Shown here piece after piece: positions 21,409-31,966 of a stretch of DNA of 64,000 nucleotides. The DNA is taken from positions 3,038,001-3,102,000 of the forward strand of contig OZ017766.1 in the NCBI GenBank assembly GCA_963969345.1, written 5' to 3'. Every line of letters begins with the position of its first letter. Position 1 is the first letter of the stretch. Made by a program: the position numbers and the translations under genes. The notes below the pieces were generated by a model. That model searched no databases. It was given only the letters and a program-made list of their open reading frames with translations, and was not told the DNA's origin. The stretch is from Turbatrix aceti. Taxonomy: Eukaryota; Nematoda; Chromadorea; Rhabditida; Panagrolaimidae.

Positions 21409-23950
21409 ATGATGGAAAACTCAAAAGACCTTTACGACAGTGTTCTTTACGATGCTATTATCAACAAGGATCCTGCTGTGGCCAAAGAAGCTTTCAGTAA
21501 AAAACGAATCAAGGAGCTCGAGTCTCTCGTGAGTTTTTTCTTCTTGTTTTTTTGTTTTTTTTTTTCAGTTTTGCAATCTTTGCAGAGGAAGACCCCTGGT
21601 TTTCGGTCTTTGAGGGATTTTCTATCCCGAAAAGAACCTGCCGTCAAGCGATCCTTGTCAAATGGAAAACCAGAGCGGGGCTCGGATACAACTACGAATT
21701 CGCCAGATGACGAACCACCGGCGAAGAAGTCCCCGGCCGTGCTCAAGCAGCCTGCTGCTAATGCTGCTGGCTCTTCAATCGCGGAAATCAACGTTGATGT
21801 GGGTTTTTGTACCTATCACGTGTTTTTTACCTGTTGCGCGCTTTGCAGATGGTTATGCACGAAACGAACCTTTGGTGCATGCCCAAGCTTAGGCTCAACG
21901 CTTACTGTAAGACTAGGGACACCGAAACGAGCATCCGTGTTGACTTTGGAGGCGACACGAACACGAGCACTGGCCAGCGGCCCCTTATCGACATCACGCT
22001 CACGACGCAGGCCAACGGCGCGGGGCAGCTCATCAATGCCGATCCCGGCGCGAAGAAGCTCACCCGGACGATCACCGAGCTGTCGCCGCACAGCAACGAC
22101 AGCGGCTCTTCCAAGGCGAGACCCCGAATTGAGAACAGCGCTCCTCCTTCGACGCCGATCATCACTGTCAATTTTCAGGTTGGTTTTCGAGACGGGAGCG
22201 GGGGGGCTACATTAATCACCTTTCTTTTTGTCTGCGTGCATGTTCTCAAATTTAGGGTTTTTACGGCAAGATTCATAGAAAATCGCATTTTTTTCATAAA
22301 ATTCTTCAAAAAAAAGCTATTTTAATTTTGGCATTTTTTGTTTGAACGTGTTTTGGGATTGATTGAACGCGTGTGTTTTAGTCAAACGACTGCACCCTCT
22401 CCGGCGTCCATGCCGAAATCGACGATGTTATGCATCCGAAGAAGCCTGCCGCTGCTGTCAAACTTGTTCCAAACATGAAGAAAAATGCTGAATCCAGCTC
22501 TGATTCCGACGAGCCTCCTCCTGTCAAGAAACCTGCGGCGCGCAAACCGGTAACCAAGGTTGTCGAGACTTCGGATTCATCCGACGAAGAACCTGCCCGA
22601 GCTACTTCGTCTTCTGCTCCTGTCAAGATCTCTCCGGCGGCACGCAAGCCGGTAACCAGGCCCGCCGAGGTCACGAAGCCTGCAGTCCGAGCTATCGAGT
22701 CATCTGATGACTCTGATGATGACGAACCGCCCAAGAGAAGGGCTAACAGTTCCGCGTCCACCGCAAAGAAGTCTGTGCCGGCGGCGGCCGAATGGACGTC
22801 AGACTCCGACGATGACAATCCGGCAGTCAAAAGACCCACATCGGCTGCAAAGTCTGTGGCAAAGAAACCTGATGATTTCTCCGACGACTCTTCCGATGAC
22901 GAACCGCCCAAGAAAAATGGTAACGCTTCTGCTGCACCTGTTGCCAAGAAGTTTGCGGCGGCCTACTCGACTTCAGACTCCGATGATTCTTCGTCTTCAT
23001 CCGACGAGGAGCCTGTTCCTTTCAAGAAGCCTGCTGCCAAAAAATCGGAGGTTAGCAGCTCGGATTCCGACGTTGATCTGCCAGCCACGAAACCAGCACC
23101 GGCTAAGAACCCTGTCGCTAAGCCTGTAGTCCGTGCTGTTGAGTCGTCTGATGGCTCTTCCGCTGACGAACCGCCTGCAGAAAATCCCAACGCCTCTGCA
23201 CCAGTCTCGAAGAAGTCTGCTCCGGCCGAATTGACTTCGGACTTCGACGATGATATCCCGGCCGTCAAGAAACTCGCAGTAGCGGAGAAACCTGCTGATT
23301 TGTCTGATGACTCTTCAGACGACGAAGACGCCAAGAACCCTACTTCCAGCGCTAAGAAGCCTGTCGCTGGTCAGAAATATGATTTGCTTTTGGACTCCGA
23401 AGACAATGCCTCTGCGGTTGAGAAACCAGCAGAGGCTCCGAATCCCGTTGTCCAATCAGCGACGCCGAAACTTGTTGACTTCTCGGATTCTTCCGAAATT
23501 GACTTCTCGGATTCTTCCGAAAATGAGCCTGTCGTCAAAATTGAGCCGATTGAGCAACCCGAGTCTGAAGACACCAGCTCAGCGAATGCCCGTCTGGAGG
23601 CATGTACGATTGCCGAGTTGGTTCCATCAGGCCAAGAACCAGCTGAGACCACCCCTGCGCAAGCTGCGATGAAGCCTGAGCCTTATAGCGGCGTATTTTT
23701 CGATCGCGGGGAGCTATTTGGTGAGTTTTATGAAGCTTATTTTTAAAATGCGTGACTTTTTGTTTCAGATTTTGCCAGTGGCGATTCTGACGTCGGAACT
23801 TCCAACAACAACGATGCCGGAGACTGTCTCAGCCTTTGTCAACCAGATTCCTTCAATCTTTTCGACGAAACTGATTTCGATGACAACGTTGACGACAGTA
23901 ACAAGGAACTCTTCGATTTCGACAAGGACATCGGATCCGCCCACAACTGA
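21409..23950 (+). CDS. Acidic serine-rich, Nopp140-like nuclear phosphoprotein
   Basis: Exons 21409-21528, 21586-21798, 21849-22178, 22382-23720 and 23769-23950 encode 727 residues. Residues 1-40 (KDLYDSVLYDAIINKD...) are helical and could be a LisH-like dimerisation segment. Residues ~110-240 look like a folded domain that I do not recognise. The large exon 4 is built from about ten degenerate units pairing an acidic serine cluster (SSDSDD-type, ideal CK2 sites) with a basic Pro/Lys/Ala stretch (KKPAAKKP-type). That alternating layout is typical of Nopp140/NOLC1 and treacle, chaperones of snoRNP and Pol I. The C-terminus is acidic and lacks the conserved SRP40 domain of Nopp140, so orthology is not claimed. 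Nuclear or nucleolar location is inferred. Confidence 0.75.
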
Positions 23951-24202
23951 ATTCTCATCTTTTTAAATCATCGTGGGTGGTTTTGATGTTGTTTTAAAAT
24001 TTATTGCCATTTTGGTTTGCGTACGGAAGCGAATGGCTTGAATGATTGTGTCATTTGTGCATTCTGCATAAAATCCGGACGGAAGTTTTCAACCTGAGTA
24101 AAATTTTTGGTGATTCGTTATTTTTTGTTTTTATTGGCGTCATTTGCTGCCCATATTTTTATGAAATGCCCGAAAGAATTGGATACGACAAAACCCGAAA
24201 TG

Positions 24203-26088
24203 TTAAATTTGCGACATTTGGTTCAAGACCCGTTGAGTTTCGCGTAGTTTGTCTGGCGTGATGTTTTCAGCAGAGTCGAGGTTCATGCTTTCGATGACAG
24301 CGCTGTACCTCTTCATGGCCTCCGGCGTGAGGACTGTCTTGCTCGCAGGGTCAATGGCCCGTAGCACGATGTTGGCAACGTCGTGTGGCTGAACCGCGAT
24401 TGGCAATCGGCAGTCTGTGCCGGGCACGACGTCGACCAGCGGAGTGCGGTGCACCCCTGCCGGATGCTCGATGATGCGGGGACCCAGCCACGGCATCTTG
24501 GAAGCGAAGGGGGCCCACTTTCGACCGGGACTGATGGTCGTCGACGACGAAACCAGGAATCCGGCGTCGTCTATGCGCTGCTGGATGACGACTGCGAATC
24601 CCAGGTAATATAGGTAATCCTGGATGGTCTGGTCTTCAGCCGGGGGCTTTGGGGTGACGAAGTACTGCTCCATCTTGGTGAGGTCGGCCTGATTGCCGTT
24701 CAGAAGGTCCATGCGCTCCATGACTTCGGGGACGGCGTTTGTGTCCAGAGGAGGGAGTCCGACGGGGGCAAAGACCAGTTTCTGGAGGTTCTGAAGGCGA
24801 CAGTTGCTTTCGCCCTCGCTGCCGGTGAAGATGAGTGGCTTGTTGATGAATCGGTCCATCAAGATGCCTGAAACGTACAAATATTTATGTGCTCATTCAA
24901 TCTGAAGTTTTCATGAAAACCCACTCTGAAAGTAGTTTTTGCTGTCGAAGAGGAACTCGTCGGGGTTGATCTGCTTCCTCGACCGGAGAGCGTGTTTGCG
25001 TCGTAGATCGCCGTACTGGTCGATGGTGTAGGTCGACATCATGGAGGGCGTCGGTGAGAAGGCCGACAGCCTCGTCCGACTGGCATCTGGGTTTGCGAAC
25101 GCTCCTCTGCCTTTCCTGGAATCCATGATTGTTATTCTCTTTTTTTGAGGAGCATAAAAACTCACTTCTCACAGGTCTCGCACTCGCATCCGCAGTTTCC
25201 GGCCCCGAAGTAGGACTCCCCGTAGAAGATGAACAACTCGTCGCCCGGCTCGATGTCCTTCAGGACGACAATCTGTGCGGTGCCGCCTTTGTTCGAGTCG
25301 AAGCGACAGTTGGGGTTGCAGTCGTGGTTGAGGAAGGCCCCGGGGCCCAGCCAGAGCTGGGGCCGCTTCTTCATCTCCGAGTAGAGCACCGAGAAGTCGT
25401 TGAGTGTCGGTCGAAGGAGCGTCTTTTCCTCCTCTTCGCTGAGATCGCCGATGACGCCGACGAGCGTCTTCATCTTGTCTCCCTTCTTCCAGTACTTCGT
25501 GGCAACCAACTTGCCACCCACGTTGTTCTCGTGACCGTACCTCGCGCAGGGCACGATCGTGTACCCCGAGTCGGAGCGGAACATGGCAACGAATCGCAGG
25601 ATCTGAAGAGCATTCAGAAATTTAAATAAATAAAATGAGAAGGGGTCTTACGTGCTCACAGAAGTAGGTGATGGCCGTTTCATTCCGGCCCTCGACGAAC
25701 CGCTTGACGATCCTCAGCGAGAACAGTCCGCGGTAGACCTTGGCGAGGTTGTCGTCGTGGATGAACTGCATCATGACCGAGAGACAGGTGAGGTGGGTGA
25801 GCATGTCAGGTGGCTGATAGCTGAAGGCACCCTTCCGTTATCGATTTCTACCCGATTCTCGCAAACTCACTTCAAATCCATCTTATGCGTGCGAAATCTG
25901 ACGAGCGGATCGACGACGATCGTCGTGCACATGTCATCGATCTCGCAGAGCTCACTCGCGTTCACGGGCAGACGTCGGCACGATCTGTCGATCGAGTAGT
26001 TATAGACGTCGCTGAATTCGCCGTCTGTCAACGTCATCTTGTCGAGGACCTCCGGGGTGATCGGCACCGGACCGCGTTTATTTGCCAT
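24203..26088 (-). CDS. SUV4-20 (KMT5B/C)-type histone H4 Lys20 methyltransferase
   Basis: Exons 26088-25871, 25820-25652, 25602-25166, 25115-24925 and 24867-24203 encode 559 residues. The SUV4-20 N-terminal helical region is followed by the SET domain (~130-275) with TIVPCARYG, the cofactor/active-site motif FLNHDCNPNCRF (219-230), DIEPGDELFIFYGESYFG and the compact zinc-binding post-SET CGCECETCEKKGRGAF, diagnostic of this subfamily. The enzyme converts H4K20me1 to me2/me3 in heterochromatin and affects repair and replication. The C-terminal ~220 residues (exon 5) are less conserved. A single nematode gene (set-4 in Caenorhabditis) normally represents the two vertebrate paralogues. All introns are phase-consistent. 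Confidence 0.93.
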
Positions 26089-27000
26089 GTTTTTGGGGTC
26101 GACTGGCTCCGATGGTTGGTTCCACGGTCCAATGAACCTGGTCTGCCTGATGGAAGAGAAGCGAGCGGGAGGCCGCACCCACCACCAACAACGCTCGATA
26201 TTTATGCGCCGTGAGACCACCCCGACTTCTATTGAGCACACTCCGACAAGCCTGACCTTTAAAAATGCCAGCAACAGTCTGGGTGGTCTGGAAGAGGGGA
26301 GGGGGCGGTGGCGCGATTTTTGCCGGTCTGGACAAAAGCAGATCAATAGAAAGCAGGACAAAGAGTGCAGACAAAGAATGTTCTTCTGAATTGGAAGACG
26401 TGATGGAATTTTGTACATAAATACATATATATTTTGAATTTTTTTAAATAAACAATTATTTGAAGTGCTAAAAACATTCAAAAAACAAAGTAAAATACTC
26501 AGGCTGGTAATTTGATTATGGCATTTATCCGTAAAAGCTGGACTTTGGTTACGGTTGTCAAGCAGGCTTGGAGCAGCCAAAGATATAATCTTGATTTACA
26601 GTGTTGCATATACCTTTTTGTTTAGAAGTTGCGTTTTTGTTTTGAATAGGTTCAACTTGAACATTTATTGTTTTTATTTTTTAAACCTGTAGAATGATTC
26701 TGCAAGCAAAGAAACAAAGTACATGCTTTCAAACGTTTAATTTTTAGGAGTAATGACCAACATCCAGCGCCTTGTGACTTGCCCTGTGGTAATATCACCC
26801 CGGAATCCCCGTTAATAGCGGGGTAACCACGTTACTCGTCGTCGGCGTTAACCGACTGACTTTATTTTTTTCAGCACTTCTATTTAATTTTGCACGCTCA
26901 GTTCACGTTTCTTTAATTAAATCTATTGTGCCGAGACCGCTGGCACCTGGTCTGTCCAATCTGCACTTGGGACGAGGCATGCCAGAACCGAGTAGCTGCC
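26089..27000. other. Divergent spacer upstream of the SUV4-20 gene and the serpentine receptor
   Basis: The left ~300 bases are GC-rich (likely SUV4-20 promoter), while 26400-26760 is AT-rich. I see no gene. Frames that run through both strands around 26040-26390 lack codon bias. Confidence 0.4.
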
Positions 27001-28092
27001 ATGGCGTCGACGGGAAAAGTGCCGCCATCGCAAGCAGCACTCATGGAAGAACGCATTTGGATGCTCGAACTTGTGTCCCGCATCGTCGTCATCGCAGCGT
27101 CGATGATTACGCTGGCCCTCTTCTGCGCGATTGCCTACTGCGTGTTCAACGTGCCAACAAAGATGGGAAGGTACCGGTACTTTGTGTACGCGCAGACCGT
27201 CTGGTTGCTGGTGTTTCACTGCTGTCACGTTTTTCAACAGCCCATATTTCTTCCTCCGGCCGTCGCACTGTATTCCTCGGGCCTCGGACGCAGATTTGGG
27301 GCGACCCAGCAGTTCGGGGCGTTCTTATTCACCTGCTTTGTCGTGTTTTCTGGGTACATATCAGGTAGCGCCGGATATATTTACCGGTATATTGATGTGA
27401 GTTTTTTACCCTTTACCTGGAATAAGTGGAGCACAATTTTTAAAAATCCACTTTTGTTTGCCGTGTTTTCTAAATATTCGTGTTTTTAGACATTTAAACC
27501 CCAAAAAAGCACGCCACACAACGTCATCTTCATCGTCTCCATCGTCCTAGTCGTGATAAGTGCGACGCTGTGCACCCTGATCTTCTTCCTCGTCGGCCCG
27601 ATTTCGCACGACGCCTTCGTGGCGACCGTCATCAACGCCGATGCCGAGCTCGCTTTTTTTGCCGAAAAGTCGTCTCTGATATCCTTTCCCCACGACCTCT
27701 CGGTCAGGCTGTTCGTGCCGCTCTTCATCGTCTGCGACATCGTCATCGTCTGCCTTTTTGTCATCTGCATCATCCTGATGGTCAGGATCTACGTGCTGAA
27801 GAAGTCCGTGCTGGCTGCGAGGATCGTGCACTTCCACCGAATCCTGCTAATGTACAACTTGATCCAGATCGGATGTGTCGCGTTCCTGGCGTTCCTGCCG
27901 TGCTCCATCATTGCTTTCTCTATGATCTTCCGCCTCAAACGGTGCATCGTGGCCGTGAATATGGTCAGTCTCGTGCTGTACTGGCACGGCGCAGCTCAGT
28001 ACGCCATCACGCTCTATGCTATCGTGCCTTACAGAAAGCGTGTAAAGTGGTTCTGCCGTACCCTCGCTTTGCGTGTAACTCATGTGACTTGA
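27001..28092 (+). CDS. Serpentine (7TM) chemoreceptor, Str/Srh/Sri superfamily-like
   Basis: Two exons (27001-27396, 27490-28092) encode 332 residues. About seven hydrophobic helices are visible. TM2 is followed by QQPIFLPPAVALYSSG, which resembles the Pro-rich P-x-L-x-P...G block of Srh/Sri/Str receptors. TM3 ends in a polar stretch rather than the DRY motif of class A receptors. A short basic C-tail follows TM7 (PYRKRVKWFC). Nematode chemoreceptors of this superfamily sit in sensory cilia and couple to G proteins. It is not close to the three Sre receptors further right. Start: ATG 27001 has no N-terminal signal peptide, as usual for these receptors. A poly(A) signal lies at 28114-28119. 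Confidence 0.75.
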
Positions 28093-28113
28093 ATTTTTTT
28101 GTTAGAAATTGTA

Positions 28114-28119
28114 AATAAA
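28114..28119 (+). promoter_or_regulatory. Poly(A) signal AATAAA of the serpentine receptor
   Basis: AATAAA lies 22 bases after the TGA stop at 28090-28092, giving a very short 3'UTR. Further overlapping ATAAAT copies follow at 28133-28142. Confidence 0.6.
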
Positions 28120-29920
28120 CTTTCATTGAATTAAATAAATAAATGCAGGGCATATTATATTTTTAGGCCGAAGATGTGCCATTTCTTTTTTAGGGTCCGA
28201 ACAGCAGAAATGCTGTGTGGTACAGGTCAATCCATCATGCATGGTAACATTTTTTACTCACTTATGCAATGGAACATCTCATGCTCTTCCAATGGCAGAC
28301 AACAATTAGAAAGGCACCAATAGCCGGCATTCGGTCAAACAAACGTCAACGGATGTTTTTTGGTCGCGAAAATTTAACTTGGAGACAAAATTTGGCAAAA
28401 TTTCTGCTGGCCGAACCGGGGGCACAATAATTTATGGGATATATATTTGTAAATTTTATTCTTGGTTAACTTATATCTAGGCTAATTTGCAGTCGATTGC
28501 TTTTGAGACCAGAAGCTCATTGTTCTATGGTAATGAGAGTATGTTTCAATATTTTTTCATTTTTTATTTTTCTCTGGTGTGCTGCGGATTACAAATGAGA
28601 CGTCGAGTCCCTGCAGGCATCCACGGCTCGGTCAGGGTGCATAAATAAAACAAAGAACCATTTTTATGTTTTCCAAATTTGTAAAATATTTGCTAATAAT
28701 TCGATAGATTATATATAATTGTTTCTAGTTTTTTAGAGATAAAAATTTCGAAACTGGAACTAGAAATATTTTTTCTCTTTATTTCGTTTTCGGTAATCGT
28801 CTTGAAAAACAAGATTCTGTTGCTAAATATGTATCGGCTTCTGTTTGTTACCGGAATAGTCTTTTCACAGAAAGTACGCCGACTCACGTAATCCCCAGAA
28901 GTAGGCAAAGCGGGTTTTTTATCAGGCACGTGCTAATCGTTTGAAAAAAAATAAAGAGGCTAATAACTTGTCTGAAAAGCACCGGAAGCACTTCCAATTT
29001 GCGTGAGTCATCTTCCGTGTTCATGGACGTGATCCGACTTTGGAAGAAACACGAGCTCGTTAGGCTCGAAGAACGGAAAAGAAAGTTATCCCATCATTTT
29101 TCCAAAAATCCAGCGGCTCGGATAAAAATCCAGAAATCCTCGACTTCTGAAAGTCCGATTTATGCTCCAAACAGTGAGCAAGGGCTCATGGCTTCCTTGT
29201 CACTCTTTTTTTCCGCAGCTGCGCATATGTGCGACTTCTGCTGTGTTCATTGGACACTTTTTCACTTTTTGTAAAGCAAGCTGAAACAGCCTCCAGCACA
29301 GTCGACTCACACGGGAATAGAGAGCATCCCAAGCAAGAGGACCTCTTTCTCGTTTGCTCACAGTTGCTCGGAGCAGTGAAGTCCGGACGACGACTCGGAG
29401 GACGAGCGCGAGCAATCATCGAACGCCGCCGGCGGCCAGCACAAGCAAACGTCGAGCAAGTGAGTCCACGTGTGTGCGGCCGGGTCGTCTTTCTCGACCC
29501 AGTGACAGCCCTACCGGCAGTCGCCTAACACGCAGTCGCCGCCGTCGTCGCTGTCGCTCAGCTTTGGCGAAGAAAGAAAAAAACATGCAACAACCAAATT
29601 CGAGTCGAGGAAGCAAATCCGTCATTTTGTATTCCGGATTTCTCGCTTCTTACTTGTCTTTTTTTGTACGCTTTTTTGATTGCCGCCGGGGCACAGAAGT
29701 CGTTCCTCCGGACTTGTTGGCGTTGGTTGTGCGTGTGTCTAGACGAACAGGGACCGAACTGATCTCTGAATTTGACTGTCAGCGTCACGCGCCCGCGTCC
29801 GCGTTGCATAATACGTGGTCGTCGTTTGGTTCTCTTTTGATTTATGCGTTTCACATACAAAAAAAAACAGTGTTAGGAACTCTTTTTTGTCCTGGAATTT
29901 GGTGCTGTATTTCTTTTTCT

Positions 29921-29988
29921 GGTTTTTAACCTTAAACAAGATCTTCGCAGCCCTTCGGGCTGCGGAGATCTTGTTAACCTTAAAAACC
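29921..29988. repeat. Long imperfect hairpin (foldback), about 68 nt
   Basis: The core arms are 19 nt each, AACAAGATCTTCGCAGCCC (29935-29953) and its complement (29957-29975), with one G-T wobble and a three-base TTC loop. Outside them GGTTTTTAA (29921-29929) pairs with TTAAAAACC (29980-29988) across a small bulge. The stem is far longer than expected by chance. The tiny loop is unusual for a microRNA precursor, so it may be a foldback element or a structured RNA. Confidence 0.7.
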
Positions 29989-31966
29989 GCAATTTTCTTT
30001 TTGGCCTAAAAAACCAGACTTTTATCTTGATTTTTTGGCTTTGTTTGTTTTTTCCTTCTGTGAAGACTCACGTGTTCTTTTTTGACAAAAAGCGCGGTCT
30101 ACCTGCATACACGCACCTCCGTCCTCACTTTTTGTTGTTCTCTCTCATTTTGTTGAACAGCGTTGATTGGATTCAAGTATTTAGTTTTGTCTTTGACGAC
30201 GACGCATTTGTTGTTTTGCTATCGATTGGGCGGATAGACGGGCGAGTAAAGGTAGATAGCAGTGTCACCCAGATACAAGACTATTGCAACATACAGTGTG
30301 TGCGTAACTGCGCGATTCTTTTGCCCGAACCAGCCACGTAAAATGTACTTTTGGCTTCTCTGTCTGCTGCGCAGGGGATTATTTCTTGTTTTGGACTGTT
30401 GTGTGACTTTGCAGCATGCTTAGATACGTCATATCATCTTTCCGCTTCCGACAAGCTGGACTCTGCGGGGAGAAGTGCCCTGTTCTTATTTTTTCTGTAG
30501 CTGCTCATTTTTAGTGCCTGCGCCGCTGCAGGTGAAGTGCTTGACACTGCGCTGTGCATTTTTTTTTCATTAAATACATTCTCTCTTTTCTTCCTTGTTT
30601 GCAGCTGAGGCTGGTTGTGCCAGGGGCTATTGCATTCTTTATCAGTTCAGTTTTTCTTAACTTTTGAAACAAACGTTGCCTTCATTGTTTATTTTTGATT
30701 TTTGACGTTTCCTCCGGGGATTTCGGATGTCGCCTTCCAGCCAGGCCGTCGGGACCGGTCAAATTGGTTTCGTTGAAGCTGCTCGAATCCCGACGTGAAC
30801 ATCCTTCTTCCGCGAGCTTCGTTCACGCCTGTTTCTTAAACACCAGAAAAAAACGATGCAAACGGAATTTTTATGAGCCTGTTTGTTACCCGAGACGAAG
30901 GACACAATGTGGCTTGTGCGCAGAATACCCAATTAGACCCTTATCATCGCTTTTTTCATTCGCGGGAGTTCAAAAAGTGCAAAACACGACTCCGGAGTTT
31001 TCACGTGTTTCAAATGTGCACATTTTTTTTACAGCCTGTCGAGAGACTTTTTTTTGTCTGATAACGATTTTTTTACGGGCGCTTGTTTCTGAGAGGAACG
31101 ACTTGCATCAAAGCTGCGAGTCCTGATGCCGTGCTTGTCCTGCTGCAACTGCGGCTTCCATTTAAGGTAGTCTGATTGTGTAAATCGCATTACGACCGGT
31201 ACTGTAGCAATGCATTTCTTCTTTCATTTACACTTCTCTTCATGCGTGCATTCATTATGACACTGCACCTCGGAGTCCTGTCTATGGGCCACTTTGCCCT
31301 GCCTGGTTGCTGTCGGTCTCTGAGCTATGCTGCGTGGTGCCATAGACACGTCCGGTGTCCAGGGTTTCCGGCTTTCCCGGTTTTGAGGGGGGTTGCGAGA
31401 AGTTTCTTGTTCCGGTTTCTAGAATTTAAAAAATGGCCTTTCTGGGGAATCGGGATATCTTTTGAACCTGACTTTTTCGTTTTCGAGTTTTCGGATTAGA
31501 ACTAAAATTTGTTGTGTCGATTTTTGTGGCGTTAAAGTCTGTTTTTGAGCGCTTTAAAACCGAATCGATGTGTAAAAACAAGTTTGGAAGGTATTATCAA
31601 TAATTTTGTTTATCTGAACAAAAAACTGGCTGAGCTCCAAGATAAAAGGAAAAAATACGATCTTTGTTATGTAGCGTGCAAAAAAAATCTAGCAACATGT
31701 GTATATACGAATTTTTATGATGACGAGCACCTCGTGAATTTTGGACGCTCTTTGATCTCGTTAATCTCTGCCAGCGAGATTGATTGGTCCGTCAAACAAC
31801 ACTTTCAGGCCTGCCCAAGCAGCCACCACCACCACCACCGCTGCCGCGAAGAAAAGTACTGCGTGTGACGACGGGCTGTTTGAAATGCTCCTGCTGATGG
31901 CGATAGCCGGCGTGACAGCGTAACGCACACACCAACGTTGCGTGTACAGTGCAGGGACAGTTTCCC

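Larger units (their letters stand above)
28093..31966. other. Gene-poor 3.9-kb region upstream of the nuclear receptor
   Basis: Reading frames here are short, lack codon bias and resemble nothing known. The composition is distinctive: from ~29200 the plus strand is pyrimidine/T-rich with long TTTT-CTTT runs, as in nematode introns and promoters. Since the receptor's first coding exon is preceded by an AG acceptor (GTGCAG, to ~31953), much of this may be 5' regulatory DNA or 5'UTR introns of the receptor. A 68-bp foldback lies at 29921-29988. Confidence 0.5.

Noticed and set aside
22378..23652. Minus-strand Ser/Ala/Gly-rich frames opposite the acidic repeat exon
   Set aside because: Antisense reading of Ser/Asp/Lys-rich codons; no start or splice support, while the plus strand has a complete phase-consistent gene.
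29229..29929. Arg/Ser-rich frames in the region upstream of the nuclear receptor
   Set aside because: Low-quality composition, no splice or start context, and both strands are equally open.
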